10,287 bases of DNA, taken from assembly GCA_030618975.1 (NCBI GenBank), contig JAUXCH010000106.1, positions 1 to 10,287 of the forward strand. The letters run 5' to 3'. Both the position numbers and the translations under genes were made by a program. Position 1 is the first letter of the stretch, and each line of letters starts with the position of its first letter. This document shows positions 1 to 6,668 of this stretch, one piece after another. The notes beneath the pieces were generated by a model. It did not search any database. It saw only the letters and a program-made list of their open reading frames with translations, and was not told the DNA's origin. The DNA is from Planctomycetia bacterium (lineage in GTDB: Bacteria > Planctomycetota > PLA2 > JAEUHO01).

Positions 1-506
1 ATGCCCGGGAGCCTCTGCTGCATGACCCTCACGAGATCCCGCACCGCGGCGCCGGTGGGGCTCGTGACGATCGCCACGCGGCGCGGCAGGAGGGGCAGCC
101 GCTTCTTCCGCTCCTCGTCGAACAGGCCCTCGGCCTGCAGGCGCTTGCGGAGCTGCTCGAAGGCGAGCCGGAGCTCGCCCTCCCCCACCGGCTGGATCCG
201 GTCCACGATCAAGGTGTAGGCCCCGCGCGGCGCGTAGACGTCGATGCGCCCGTGCACGAGGACGTCCTGGCCCTCCTCCACGCGGAAGCGGAGCCCCCGC
301 GCCGTGCTGCGCCAGATCGCGGAGGGGACGACGGAGCCTTCGTCCTTGAGCGTGAAGTAGACGTGCCCGGAGGATGCGTACGTCGCACGCCCCACCTCGC
401 CGCGCACCCAGACGCCGCGGAAGTGCTCGTCGAGCACGCCGCCGATCGCGCGGGTCAGCTGGGAGACGGTCAGGACGCTGTCGGGCTCGGGCGCGGCACG
501 CGGCAT
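1..506 (-). CDS. xseA: Exodeoxyribonuclease VII large subunit, N-terminal part (partial at window edge)
   Basis: Exonuclease VII is a cytoplasmic single-strand-specific nuclease made of one large XseA and several small XseB subunits; it degrades ssDNA to oligonucleotides in repair. About 168 residues are visible before the gene leaves the window. Residues ~10-105 form the OB-fold ssDNA-binding domain, with a typical start (VLTVSQLTRAIGGVL), then GHVYFTLKDE and an IDVYAPRGAYTLIV strand. It is followed by FEQLRKRLQAEGLFDEERK and by RVAIVTSPTGAAVRDL, the hallmark entry into the catalytic core. The chosen ATG (504-506) puts the OB fold about ten residues in, as is usual. No Shine-Dalgarno precedes it. 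A weak TACCCT (515-520) lies 8 nt upstream, so a leaderless message is possible. It is divergent from the phosphoesterase gene. Family identity is near certain; most of the catalytic core lies outside the window. Confidence 0.95.
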   Translation of the reverse strand, partial: MPRAAPEPDSVLTVSQLTRAIGGVLDEHFRGVWVRGEVGRATYASSGHVYFTLKDEGSVVPSAIWRSTARGLRFRVEEGQDVLVHGRIDVYAPRGAYTLIVDRIQPVGEGELRLAFEQLRKRLQAEGLFDEERKKRLPLLPRRVAIVTSPTGAAVRDLVRVMQQRLPG

Positions 507-568
507 GGGCGCAGAGGGTACCCGGGCGGTCCGCCGCATCGGCGCAGGGCACGCTAGAATCCCCCCCC
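507..568. promoter_or_regulatory. Divergent promoter region between xseA and the phosphoesterase gene
   Basis: This 62-bp gap separates two divergent starts. On the plus strand TAGAAT (555-560) matches five of six bases of TATAAT. It is followed by eight C residues and then the ATG at 569, so transcription would begin at or next to the start codon and the message would be leaderless. No convincing -35 is seen about 17 bp upstream. On the minus strand TACCCT (515-520) sits at the same 8-nt distance from the xseA ATG but is a poor match. Neither gene has a GGAGG-like site, unlike several other genes in the window. The assignment is by inspection only. Confidence 0.45.
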
Positions 569-1363
569 ATGTTCCGCATCCTGGCCATCGGCGACGTCGT
601 GGGGCGACCCGGGCGCGAGACGCTCGCCCACTTCCTGCCCCGCCTCCGCGAGGAGCGCGAGGTGGACTTCGTGGTGGCCAACTCCGAGAACGCCGCCTCG
701 GGCTCGGGCATCACACCGAAGATCTACCGCGAGATCCGGAACCTGGGCGTCGACGTACTCACGATGGGCGACCACTCCTACAAGCGACGCGAGTCGCTGC
801 CCCTCTTCGAGCAGGAGGAGCGCCTGCTCCGCCCGGGCAACTGGCCGTCGGGCGCGCCGGGGCGCGGTGCGTGCGTGGTCGAGGGCCCGCGGGGCGTACG
901 GGTCGGCGTGATCCACCTGCAGGGCCGCGTCTTCATGAACCCGGCGTCCGACTTCTTCGTCGAGGTCGACAAGCAGCTCGACGCGATGAAGCAGAAGACC
1001 GACGTCGTCGTGGTGGACATGCACGCCGAGGCGACGAGCGAGAAGATCGCGCTCTCCTGGTACCTCGACGGCCGCGTCTCCTTCCTCTTCGGCACCCACA
1101 CGCACGTGCCGACCGCCGACGCATTGGTCCGCCCCCACGGTACGGCGTACCTCACGGACTGCGGCATGACCGGCCCCTACGACGGCGTCATCGGGCGCAT
1201 CAAGGACGCCGTGATCAAGAAGATGCGCACGAACGTCCACGAGCCGTTCACCGTCGCGAGCGGCGGCCGGCGGCCCGGCGCCGCGATCGCCGAGATCGAC
1301 GAGCGCACCGGCCGGGCGACGTCGGTCGAGGGACTGTGGCTGGAGATGCCGGCGGACGCGTAG
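569..1363 (+). CDS. ymdB: YmdB/TIGR00282-family metallophosphoesterase
   Basis: This 264-aa cytoplasmic calcineurin-fold phosphoesterase has the family's usual length (about 260-270 aa). In characterised relatives such as Bacillus subtilis YmdB the enzyme is a dinuclear-metal phosphodiesterase, with 2',3'-cyclic nucleotides among its substrates and effects on RNA turnover and development. Visible metal-site motifs are IGDVVG (Asp9), ANSENAASG (Glu40, Asn41), DMHAEATSEK (His152) and GTHTHVPTAD (His177, His179). The family's GNH motif reads GDH here (Asp68, His69), so the metal-ligand Asn is replaced by Asp. The ATG at 569 is chosen because the conserved MFRILAIGDVVG strand begins there; the open upstream frame is low-complexity Arg-rich shadow of xseA. 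It is convergent with the coiled-coil protein gene, with only 12 bp between the stops. The physiological substrate in this organism is unknown. Confidence 0.93.
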   Translation: MFRILAIGDVVGRPGRETLAHFLPRLREEREVDFVVANSENAASGSGITPKIYREIRNLGVDVLTMGDHSYKRRESLPLFEQEERLLRPGNWPSGAPGRGACVVEGPRGVRVGVIHLQGRVFMNPASDFFVEVDKQLDAMKQKTDVVVVDMHAEATSEKIALSWYLDGRVSFLFGTHTHVPTADALVRPHGTAYLTDCGMTGPYDGVIGRIKDAVIKKMRTNVHEPFTVASGGRRPGAAIAEIDERTGRATSVEGLWLEMPADA

Positions 1364-1375
1364 GGGCCCGGCCTG

Positions 1376-2722
1376 CTACCGGAAGCGCAGGAAGGTCATC
1401 CCGCTCTGGCTCCAGAGGCGCACCATCTCGCCGCTCGCGACGGTCAGGCGGAGCGTGTCGCCCGCGAACGGGGTGCTGCCGCCCCCCGTCGCGCGCCGTC
1501 CGCCACGAAACTCGAACTCGACGGACCGCGCGTTGCGGTCGACCCAGAGATCGAGGTCGCGGGCCTCCACCTGCTCGATCAGGCGGCCCGACGCGCGGTC
1601 GTAGCGCAGCGCGATCACCCCGTCGAGGCCGTCGGCGCGCACGCCGTCGATGCGCGTGACCTGCCAGAGGTCCTTCCGGTTGCGGGCGCTCTGATCGAGC
1701 ATCTGGTTCAACCGGCCTCGGATCTTGTCGAGCAACACGGGATCGCGCTCGGCGCGGCGGCCCGGCACGACGGGCGGGGGCTCGTCGGCCGCCTCCCGGG
1801 GCGAGGCTTCGGGCACCGGGCGCCCGTCCACGTCGTCCGCGGCGCCGGGGTCGGGCCGCCCCAGTCCGATCGCGCCGAGCCGCTCGCGGAGCCTCACGTT
1901 CTCGGCCTTCTTCGACGCGAGGGCATCCTCGAGATCCCGCATGCGCGGCTCCATCACGACGAGCCGCCCCGTGACCACGTGCAGCTCGTTCTCCACGGCC
2001 CGGCGTGCGAGCACCTCGGCCTGGGCGGCGCGGATCTGGGAGGCCAGACCGTCTCGCTCCACCTCGAGGCCGCGGATCTCGGCCTCCAGGTCGCCGCGGC
2101 CGGTGGCCTGTGCCTCGAGGTTCTGCCTCAAGACACGCTCGCGCTCCTCCATCTGCTGCAGCCGTTCCTGAAGGCGGGAGAGTTCCAGCTCGGCGTCGTC
2201 GCCGCCTTCGGCCTTCCCGTCGCGGAAGGCGTCGAGCGTGCGCTGGGAAGCCTGGTCGGCGATGAGCGCCGCGTCGGGCCACTCGGCGCGGACCTGGTCC
2301 AGGACGTCGAGAACCACGTAGAGCCCGCCGAGGAAGACCACGAGGAGCCCCAGCAGCAGGAACGGCACGACGCGGCCGCCGCCCTTCGGCGCCTCCTCCA
2401 GGCGGTTCACGAGCTCGCGCTGGACGGTGGCGAGGCTGCGGAACGTGTCGTTGAGGGCCTGGGTGGACTGGAGGACGAGCTCGGAGCGGTCCTGTCGATT
2501 GAGCGACTTCACCAGCTCGGCCTGGAGGTCGCGTACGCCGTGCATCGTCTCGACGGAGGATCGCAGTGCGAACGCCAGCTCCCTCAGCGCCTCCTGGGAC
2601 GCCGTCGACGACGCGGCCAGGTCGGACGAGGGGCGCGACATCCGGACCTCCCGTTCGGGGGCCACGGCCTCACCCGGGGCGTCCTCGTCGTACGGGTCGA
2701 GATCGTGCACGCCCGTCTCCAT
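1376..2722 (-). CDS. Single-pass membrane protein with long coiled coil (unknown function)
   Basis: I do not recognise this 448-aa protein. Residues 1-115 are acidic then helical and contain no signal peptide. A hydrophobic segment at about 117-138 (VVPFLLLGLLVVFLGGLYVV) should be a transmembrane helix. Residues ~176-283 form a strong heptad-like coiled coil rich in Glu, Arg, Leu and Gln. An acidic Pro-rich linker (~288-326) follows. The C-terminal ~120 residues (RDPVLLDKIRGRLNQML to the end) look like a small folded alpha/beta domain. The coiled coil and C-terminal domain are probably on one side of the membrane, likely the periplasm, but orientation is inferred. The ATG at 2720-2722 overlaps the upstream stop by one base (TGATG), implying translational coupling. 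Upstream in-frame sequence is Gly/Arg low complexity and was not used. A scaffold or envelope-tethering role is possible but unproven. Confidence 0.85.
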   Translation of the reverse strand: METGVHDLDPYDEDAPGEAVAPEREVRMSRPSSDLAASSTASQEALRELAFALRSSVETMHGVRDLQAELVKSLNRQDRSELVLQSTQALNDTFRSLATVQRELVNRLEEAPKGGGRVVPFLLLGLLVVFLGGLYVVLDVLDQVRAEWPDAALIADQASQRTLDAFRDGKAEGGDDAELELSRLQERLQQMEERERVLRQNLEAQATGRGDLEAEIRGLEVERDGLASQIRAAQAEVLARRAVENELHVVTGRLVVMEPRMRDLEDALASKKAENVRLRERLGAIGLGRPDPGAADDVDGRPVPEASPREAADEPPPVVPGRRAERDPVLLDKIRGRLNQMLDQSARNRKDLWQVTRIDGVRADGLDGVIALRYDRASGRLIEQVEARDLDLWVDRNARSVEFEFRGGRRATGGGSTPFAGDTLRLTVASGEMVRLWSQSGMTFLRFR

Positions 2723-3396
2723 CACAGGTCCTCGAGTTGCGCGCTGGCTGGATCCTCCACCAGGTCGTCCAGCTCGCGCCGGGTCATTGGACGCCGCTCG
2801 AAGGCGGCCCCCGCCGCGGTGGCGACCTCCACGGCCTGGTCCAGCTCCACCCTGCGATCGAACGCGACCAGCAGGTCCGCCATCCACCCCGCCGGGACCT
2901 CCACGGCCTCGCTCAGGGTCCCGCGCACGGAGAGCACGGCCGCGAGGGAGGGCGCGACCTCAGCCTCGCCCCGGGAGACCAGGCCCGCGAGGTTGCGCAG
3001 CGAGACCCGGTCCTCGCCGTCGGGAGGCCGGATGGTGAGCGCTCCGTCCGCGAGGGAGATGCGGCGCGCTTCCTCGGAGCGGTTGAAGAGGAGCAGGTGG
3101 TACCACGCGAGACTCCGCCCCTCGGACAGGCCGAGCTGCTCGTTCAGCCGCGCGTCGTGGGCCAGGTCGGGCCCCTTCTCGCCCCACACGGGACCCAGCA
3201 GCCCCACGACCCCCGGCGCGACGTCGCCCACCCAGACCTGCATCTCGCGGGCGAGGTGACGCCGCGCGTGGGGGGCCCCGGGCCGGCTCCCCCACGGGGC
3301 GCGGAGCCAGGACGTCGTGAGCAGGACCACGGCCACCACCGTGACGCTGATCGACGCGGTGACGAGCACCAACGGAGTCCAGTCGGCCCGACGCAT
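2722..3396 (-). CDS. Single-pass membrane protein, unknown function
   Basis: This 224-aa protein is not a family I recognise. An N-terminal hydrophobic helix at residues ~7-28 (LVLVTASISVTVVAVVLL) follows a short basic start, so it is probably a signal anchor with the rest outside the cytoplasm. The remaining ~190 residues are soluble and mixed, ending in an acidic tail (RRELDDLVEDPASAQLEDL). The ATG at 3394-3396 is chosen because it gives a clean MRRADW signal-anchor start. A GTG at 3427-3429 would add 11 residues (235 aa) and cannot be excluded; neither has a good ribosome binding site. The stop overlaps the start of the coiled-coil gene by one base, so the two products are probably made together and may interact. 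Upstream lies secreted paralogue A, 43 bp away (10 bp with the GTG start), in what looks like one operon. Confidence 0.8.
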   Translation of the reverse strand: MRRADWTPLVLVTASISVTVVAVVLLTTSWLRAPWGSRPGAPHARRHLAREMQVWVGDVAPGVVGLLGPVWGEKGPDLAHDARLNEQLGLSEGRSLAWYHLLLFNRSEEARRISLADGALTIRPPDGEDRVSLRNLAGLVSRGEAEVAPSLAAVLSVRGTLSEAVEVPAGWMADLLVAFDRRVELDQAVEVATAAGAAFERRPMTRRELDDLVEDPASAQLEDL

Positions 3397-3439
3397 CCCG
3401 GCCAGTCTACCGGCAGCGCGGCGGAACACGATGTGCGCG

Positions 3440-4426
3440 CTACTTGGCGCGCTTCCAGGGGGCCCGCTTGGGGTTCTTGTGGTCGCGGAACCACGACTGG
3501 AACTCCCTCATCGAGGCGAGGACCTCCTCGTCCTCGTTCTTCGGGTCGAACGAGAAGTACTGGACCGCCTTGATCGCGTCGTTCTTGATGCGGTCCCAGA
3601 AGACCTTGGCCGCCTGGACGTTCTTGTCGGTGCTGCTCTGCGCCGCCTGCGACTCGATGCCGGAGTAGGTCTTCACCATCTCCTGCACCAGCTTGTAGCG
3701 CAGCGAGCCCGGGACCTGCTCGCGGTCGAACAGGATCATGGCCTTGTGAGCGGCGATCAACTGGTCCACCTTGGAGCGCGGCGACTTGTTGCCGTGCGTG
3801 AACTCCTTCACCATCCACTCGAGGGAGTCCATGTCGCCGATCGCGCCGAGCGCCGCCAACGACTCCTCGAGGAGCTGCATGGGCACGTCGTACTTGGCCT
3901 TGAAGATGGACTTCTCGAGCGTCTGCTGGATCTTGCCCGTGACCTTCGGGTTCCCGGTCTGACCGAGCACCTGGGCGGCCTTGATGTTCACGTCGTCGCG
4001 GATGTTGCGCTCGAGCTTGCGGTGGATCTTCTGGAGCTTGAGCGCCTTGAGGAAGAGCTTCTCCGCGTCCTTTCGGAACTTCGCCTGGCTCCGTTCGAAC
4101 GCGGCGAGGGCCGTCTTGCAGGCGTCCTCGAACTTCTTGTTCTCGGCCTCGATGGCGGCCGCTTCCTCCTCGGACGCACCTTCCGGCACTTCCTTCAGGG
4201 TCGGCTTCTCCGGCGCCTCGAGGTTGTGATACGCGGTCGAGACCGCGTCGAGCGCGTCCATGATCTCGTCGTTGATCGACCTCGTGGACTTCACCTTGGC
4301 CGCGAGGTTGTCCAGCTCGAGCCGGGCCGTCTCCAACGGGACGGGGACGGCTTCCTCGGCCTGGGCGGCGAGGGGCAAGAAGACGGCGATCAGCGCCAGG
4401 AGCGGCAGCAGGGCACGAGAGGGCAT
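3440..4426 (-). CDS. Secreted HEAT-like helical protein, paralogue A (unknown family)
   Basis: This 328-aa protein starts with a Sec signal peptide (RALLPLLALIAVFLPLAAQA, cleavage likely after AQA at ~23). The mature part is almost wholly helical. Residues ~70-120 are highly charged and probably coiled. Residues ~145-215 contain two HEAT/armadillo-like helix pairs (KAAQVLGQTGNPK and SLAALGAIGDMDSLEWM). The C-terminus carries motifs shared with its upstream neighbour: VPGSLRY, FWDRIKNDAI and WFRDHKNPKRAPW. No catalytic motif is visible. The ATG at 4424-4426 has a strong GGAGGTG site five to eight bases upstream; a GTG two codons earlier is less likely. A minus-strand TATCAT (4471-4476) about 45 bp upstream is a plausible -10. 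The gene lies between paralogue B and the two membrane-protein genes. A periplasmic protein-binding role is inferred from the fold only. Confidence 0.85.
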   Translation of the reverse strand: MPSRALLPLLALIAVFLPLAAQAEEAVPVPLETARLELDNLAAKVKSTRSINDEIMDALDAVSTAYHNLEAPEKPTLKEVPEGASEEEAAAIEAENKKFEDACKTALAAFERSQAKFRKDAEKLFLKALKLQKIHRKLERNIRDDVNIKAAQVLGQTGNPKVTGKIQQTLEKSIFKAKYDVPMQLLEESLAALGAIGDMDSLEWMVKEFTHGNKSPRSKVDQLIAAHKAMILFDREQVPGSLRYKLVQEMVKTYSGIESQAAQSSTDKNVQAAKVFWDRIKNDAIKAVQYFSFDPKNEDEEVLASMREFQSWFRDHKNPKRAPWKRAK

Positions 4427-4528
4427 GGACACCTCCGACGGGACTGGGAGTCAGGTTCCGGGTCCGTTCCATGATACCGGGATCGAGGCAGGATTGCGGC
4501 CCCCCGGCTCCGGGAGACCGGTGGGGAC
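4427..4528. other. Intergenic gap between paralogues B and A, with weak GC-rich hairpin
   Basis: This 102-bp gap holds the candidate -10 above, the ribosome binding site of paralogue A, and a GC-rich imperfect stem at 4501-4526 just after the paralogue B stop. The stem pairs CCCC with GGGG and has two bulges. No T-tract follows on the minus strand, so it is not a convincing intrinsic terminator. Read-through from B into A remains possible. Confidence 0.3.
4471..4476 (-). promoter_or_regulatory. Candidate -10 element for paralogue A operon
   Basis: Read on the minus strand this is TATCAT, five of six matches to the sigma70 -10 consensus, in an otherwise very GC-rich gap. It lies 44 bp upstream of the paralogue A ATG, which would leave a leader of roughly 37 nt carrying the GGAGGTG ribosome binding site. 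No good -35 is seen at 17 bp, so strength is uncertain. If real, paralogue A and the two membrane-protein genes can be transcribed separately from paralogue B. Confidence 0.35.
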
Positions 4529-5443
4529 TCATTCATGCGGCGCGGGGTCGGTCCAGGGGGCCCGCTGAACGCGCTTGTGGGCGCGGAACCACACGGAGAG
4601 CTCCTGCATGGTCGCCAGGGCCTCTCCGTTCTCGTTCCGGGGCGTCTGGGAGAAGTGCTGCGTGGCGCGGATCGCGCCGATCCGGATGCGGTCCCAGAAG
4701 CGGCGGACCGACTGGATCCCGGGATCGTTGCGGCTCTGGCGGGCCACCGACTCGGTGGCGGGATAGAGCTTCACCAGCTTCTTGACGATCACGTAACGGA
4801 GCTTCCCCGGGACCTTCTCCACGGGGAACCTGGCGAAGGCCTGCTGGGCCGCCACGAGGCGATCCACCACCTTCCTGGGCGACGAGTTCGTGTGAATGAA
4901 CGCGTCGGCCATCCAGGCCAGCGCGTCCGGGTCCCCCAGGGCGGCGAGCGCATCGAACGCCGACTCGAGGAAGCGCTGCGAAACCTCGTACCGGGCCTTG
5001 AAGACCCGGGTCTCGAGGATTCTCTTCACGTCCTTCCACAGCTTCGGATGGCCCGACCGACCGAGGATCGCGGCGGCGCGTACGTTCACGTCCACGCGGA
5101 GGTTCTGCTCCTTCCGACGGTCGAGCTTCGTGAGCGCGAAGGCCTTGAGGTAGAGCTTCTCGGCTCCCTTCCGCCACTTCTGGCGCCACTTCTCGAGATC
5201 CGCGTCCGGCTCGGGCGTCGCCGTCCCGGGCGACCCTGTCTTCGCCAGGCCCCGGTACGACTCCTCGACCGCGTCGAGCGCGCCGAGCAGGTCGGCGGAC
5301 CGGGACTTCGAGGTCGACAACTCCTTCTTCAGCCGGTCCAGCCGGGCCTGGGCGACCTGCCGGTCCCCGGCCTCGGCGTGGGCCGGTACGACGAGGGCCA
5401 CGAACAGCGCGAACGGGAGGAGGAGAGCGAGTCGGCGGAGCAT
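4529..5443 (-). CDS. Secreted HEAT-like helical protein, paralogue B (unknown family)
   Basis: This 304-aa protein is a tandem paralogue of the gene just downstream. It has a Sec signal peptide (MLRRLALLLPFALFVALVVP, then AHA, cleavage at ~23). Its helical mature part shares a co-linear set of motifs with paralogue A: ALDAV, AEKLYLKA, ILGRSGHPK, VFKARYEV, VPGKLRY, FWDRI and WFRAHK..RAPW. It lacks most of the charged ~25-residue insertion seen in A. HEAT-like helices are visible around residues 120-185. The ATG at 5441-5443 has a GGAGGTG site four bases upstream, in a leader (GGAGGTGTCC) nearly identical to that of A, so the duplication included the translation signal. It is divergent from xerC. 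I do not recognise the family, and no catalytic residues are apparent. Confidence 0.85.
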   Translation of the reverse strand: MLRRLALLLPFALFVALVVPAHAEAGDRQVAQARLDRLKKELSTSKSRSADLLGALDAVEESYRGLAKTGSPGTATPEPDADLEKWRQKWRKGAEKLYLKAFALTKLDRRKEQNLRVDVNVRAAAILGRSGHPKLWKDVKRILETRVFKARYEVSQRFLESAFDALAALGDPDALAWMADAFIHTNSSPRKVVDRLVAAQQAFARFPVEKVPGKLRYVIVKKLVKLYPATESVARQSRNDPGIQSVRRFWDRIRIGAIRATQHFSQTPRNENGEALATMQELSVWFRAHKRVQRAPWTDPAPHE

Positions 5444-5672
5444 GGGACACCTCCACGGGTCGGGGAGCACGGGGCCGCCGGGGTCTCCGGAAGAGGACAC
5501 CCCGCACGGCGATTCGTCCTGCCCCGAGGACGGATCCGGCCCGGGGTACGGGCTCGTAGAAGTACAAACGCAAACCGCCTGCCGAAGGACGCCCCCGCTA
5601 CGATGGGCGCGTGCCCCCCGCCCCTCGACCCCAGGCGCGTCCCCGGCCGCGGCCCCGCGCAAGAGGACGTTC
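5444..5672. promoter_or_regulatory. Divergent intergenic region upstream of paralogue B and xerC
   Basis: This 229-bp region separates two divergent genes. It contains an AT-richer island at about 5555-5577 (GTAGAAGTACAAACG), the likeliest place for promoters, though I cannot assign clear -35/-10 pairs. On the plus strand TACGAT (5599-5604, four of six consensus matches) lies six bases before a GTG at 5611. That GTG opens a 23-codon Pro/Arg-rich frame ending at 5682. For xerC, GAGGA at 5663-5667 sits five bases before the GTG at 5673. No terminator or structured RNA was recognised. Confidence 0.3.
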
Positions 5673-6668
5673 GTGCTCGTGAGCCAACGGACGCTCTTCA
5701 GCGACCTCGAGGCCTTCCTCCACCACCTGGAGGTCGTGGAGGACCGCTCTCCCCACACGATCCGGGCCTACTGGAACGACCTCGGCCAGGTCGTGGAGGG
5801 CCTCGAGCAAGCCGGCGTCGCGGCGGCGCGTGACGTCGACCTGCTCGCGCTGCGGCGGTACCTGGCGGGTCTGAAGGACGCCCGACTGGCTCCGGCGACG
5901 GTGGCCCGCCGGATCAGCGCGATCCGCTCGTTCTTCCGCTGGATGGGCCGCGAGGGCCGCGTCGAGGGCAACCCCGCCGAGGGGCTGCGCACCCCGCGCC
6001 TCCCGCGCAGCCTGCCCCGCGTCCTCACCTCCGCGGAGGTCGAGCGCCTGCTCGAGAGCGGCGAGGACGACGACGAACTCGACTGGCAGGGTCTCCGCGA
6101 CCGGGCGCTGCTCGAGACCCTCTACTCGACCGGCGCGCGCGTGGCCGAGGCGGCGGGTCTCGACCGGCCCGACCTCGACCTCGACGGCGGGACGGTTCGC
6201 CTCCGCGGCAAGGGGCGCAAGGAGCGTCTCGGCGCGCTCGGCCGCCCGTGCGTCGCCGCCCTCAGCGCCTACTTCGAAGCGACGAGGTCCGAGCGCCGGC
6301 GCCGCGACCCGCGGGCCGTCTTTCTCAACCGGTGGGGCGAGCGGCTGAGCAACCGGGGCATCGCGCGCGTGCTCAGGCGTCACGTCGTGCGCGCCGGACT
6401 GCCCGCCGAGGTCCACCCCCACACCCTGCGACACTCCTTCGCGACGCACCTCCTGGAGCGCGGCGCGAACCTGCGCGAGGTGCAGGAGCTCCTCGGCCAC
6501 GAGAGCGTCGCCACCACGCAGATCTACACGCACCTGACGCTCGACCACCTGTGCCGCGTATACGACCGCGCCCACCCGCGCTCCGGCGCGCCGAAGAAGA
6601 AGCAGCCCGGGAAGAAGCAGGCCAGGAAGAAGAAAGCCGCGGTGAAGAAGAGGAGGAAGCGCCCGTGA
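5673..6668 (+). CDS. xerC: Xer-type tyrosine recombinase with basic C-terminal tail
   Basis: This site-specific recombinase of the XerC/XerD family resolves chromosome dimers at dif by strand exchange through a 3'-phosphotyrosine. The 331 residues contain a SAM-like core-binding domain (~6-95, DLEAFLHHLEVVEDRSPHTI) and a catalytic domain (~115-298). All catalytic residues are present: Arg156 (TGARVAE), Lys180 (RGKGRKER), His250 and Arg253 (HPHTLRHSF), His276 (LLGHESVATT) and nucleophile Tyr285 (QIYTHLT). Residues ~305-331 form a Lys/Arg tail (KKKQPGKKQARKKKAAVKK) not typical of the ~300-aa family. The GTG at 5673 is chosen from the GAGGA site five bases upstream; a GTG at 5679 is an equal-quality alternative. 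The stop overlaps the rhomboid start by four bases (GTGA). XerC versus XerD cannot be decided here, and a phage-type integrase is less likely because no att site or phage gene is nearby. Confidence 0.92.
   Translation: MLVSQRTLFSDLEAFLHHLEVVEDRSPHTIRAYWNDLGQVVEGLEQAGVAAARDVDLLALRRYLAGLKDARLAPATVARRISAIRSFFRWMGREGRVEGNPAEGLRTPRLPRSLPRVLTSAEVERLLESGEDDDELDWQGLRDRALLETLYSTGARVAEAAGLDRPDLDLDGGTVRLRGKGRKERLGALGRPCVAALSAYFEATRSERRRRDPRAVFLNRWGERLSNRGIARVLRRHVVRAGLPAEVHPHTLRHSFATHLLERGANLREVQELLGHESVATTQIYTHLTLDHLCRVYDRAHPRSGAPKKKQPGKKQARKKKAAVKKRRKRP

Noticed and set aside
1364..1375. Bidirectional terminator between the convergent phosphoesterase and coiled-coil genes
   Set aside because: The gap is only 12 bp of G/C, with no room for a stem and no T-run.
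4501..4526. Intrinsic terminator after paralogue B
   Set aside because: The stem has two bulges and no T-tract follows on the minus strand.
5442..5672. An N-terminal extension of xerC starting at an ATG at 5442
   Set aside because: It would add 77 residues unlike any Xer protein. The core-binding domain starts normally within ten residues of the GTG at 5673.
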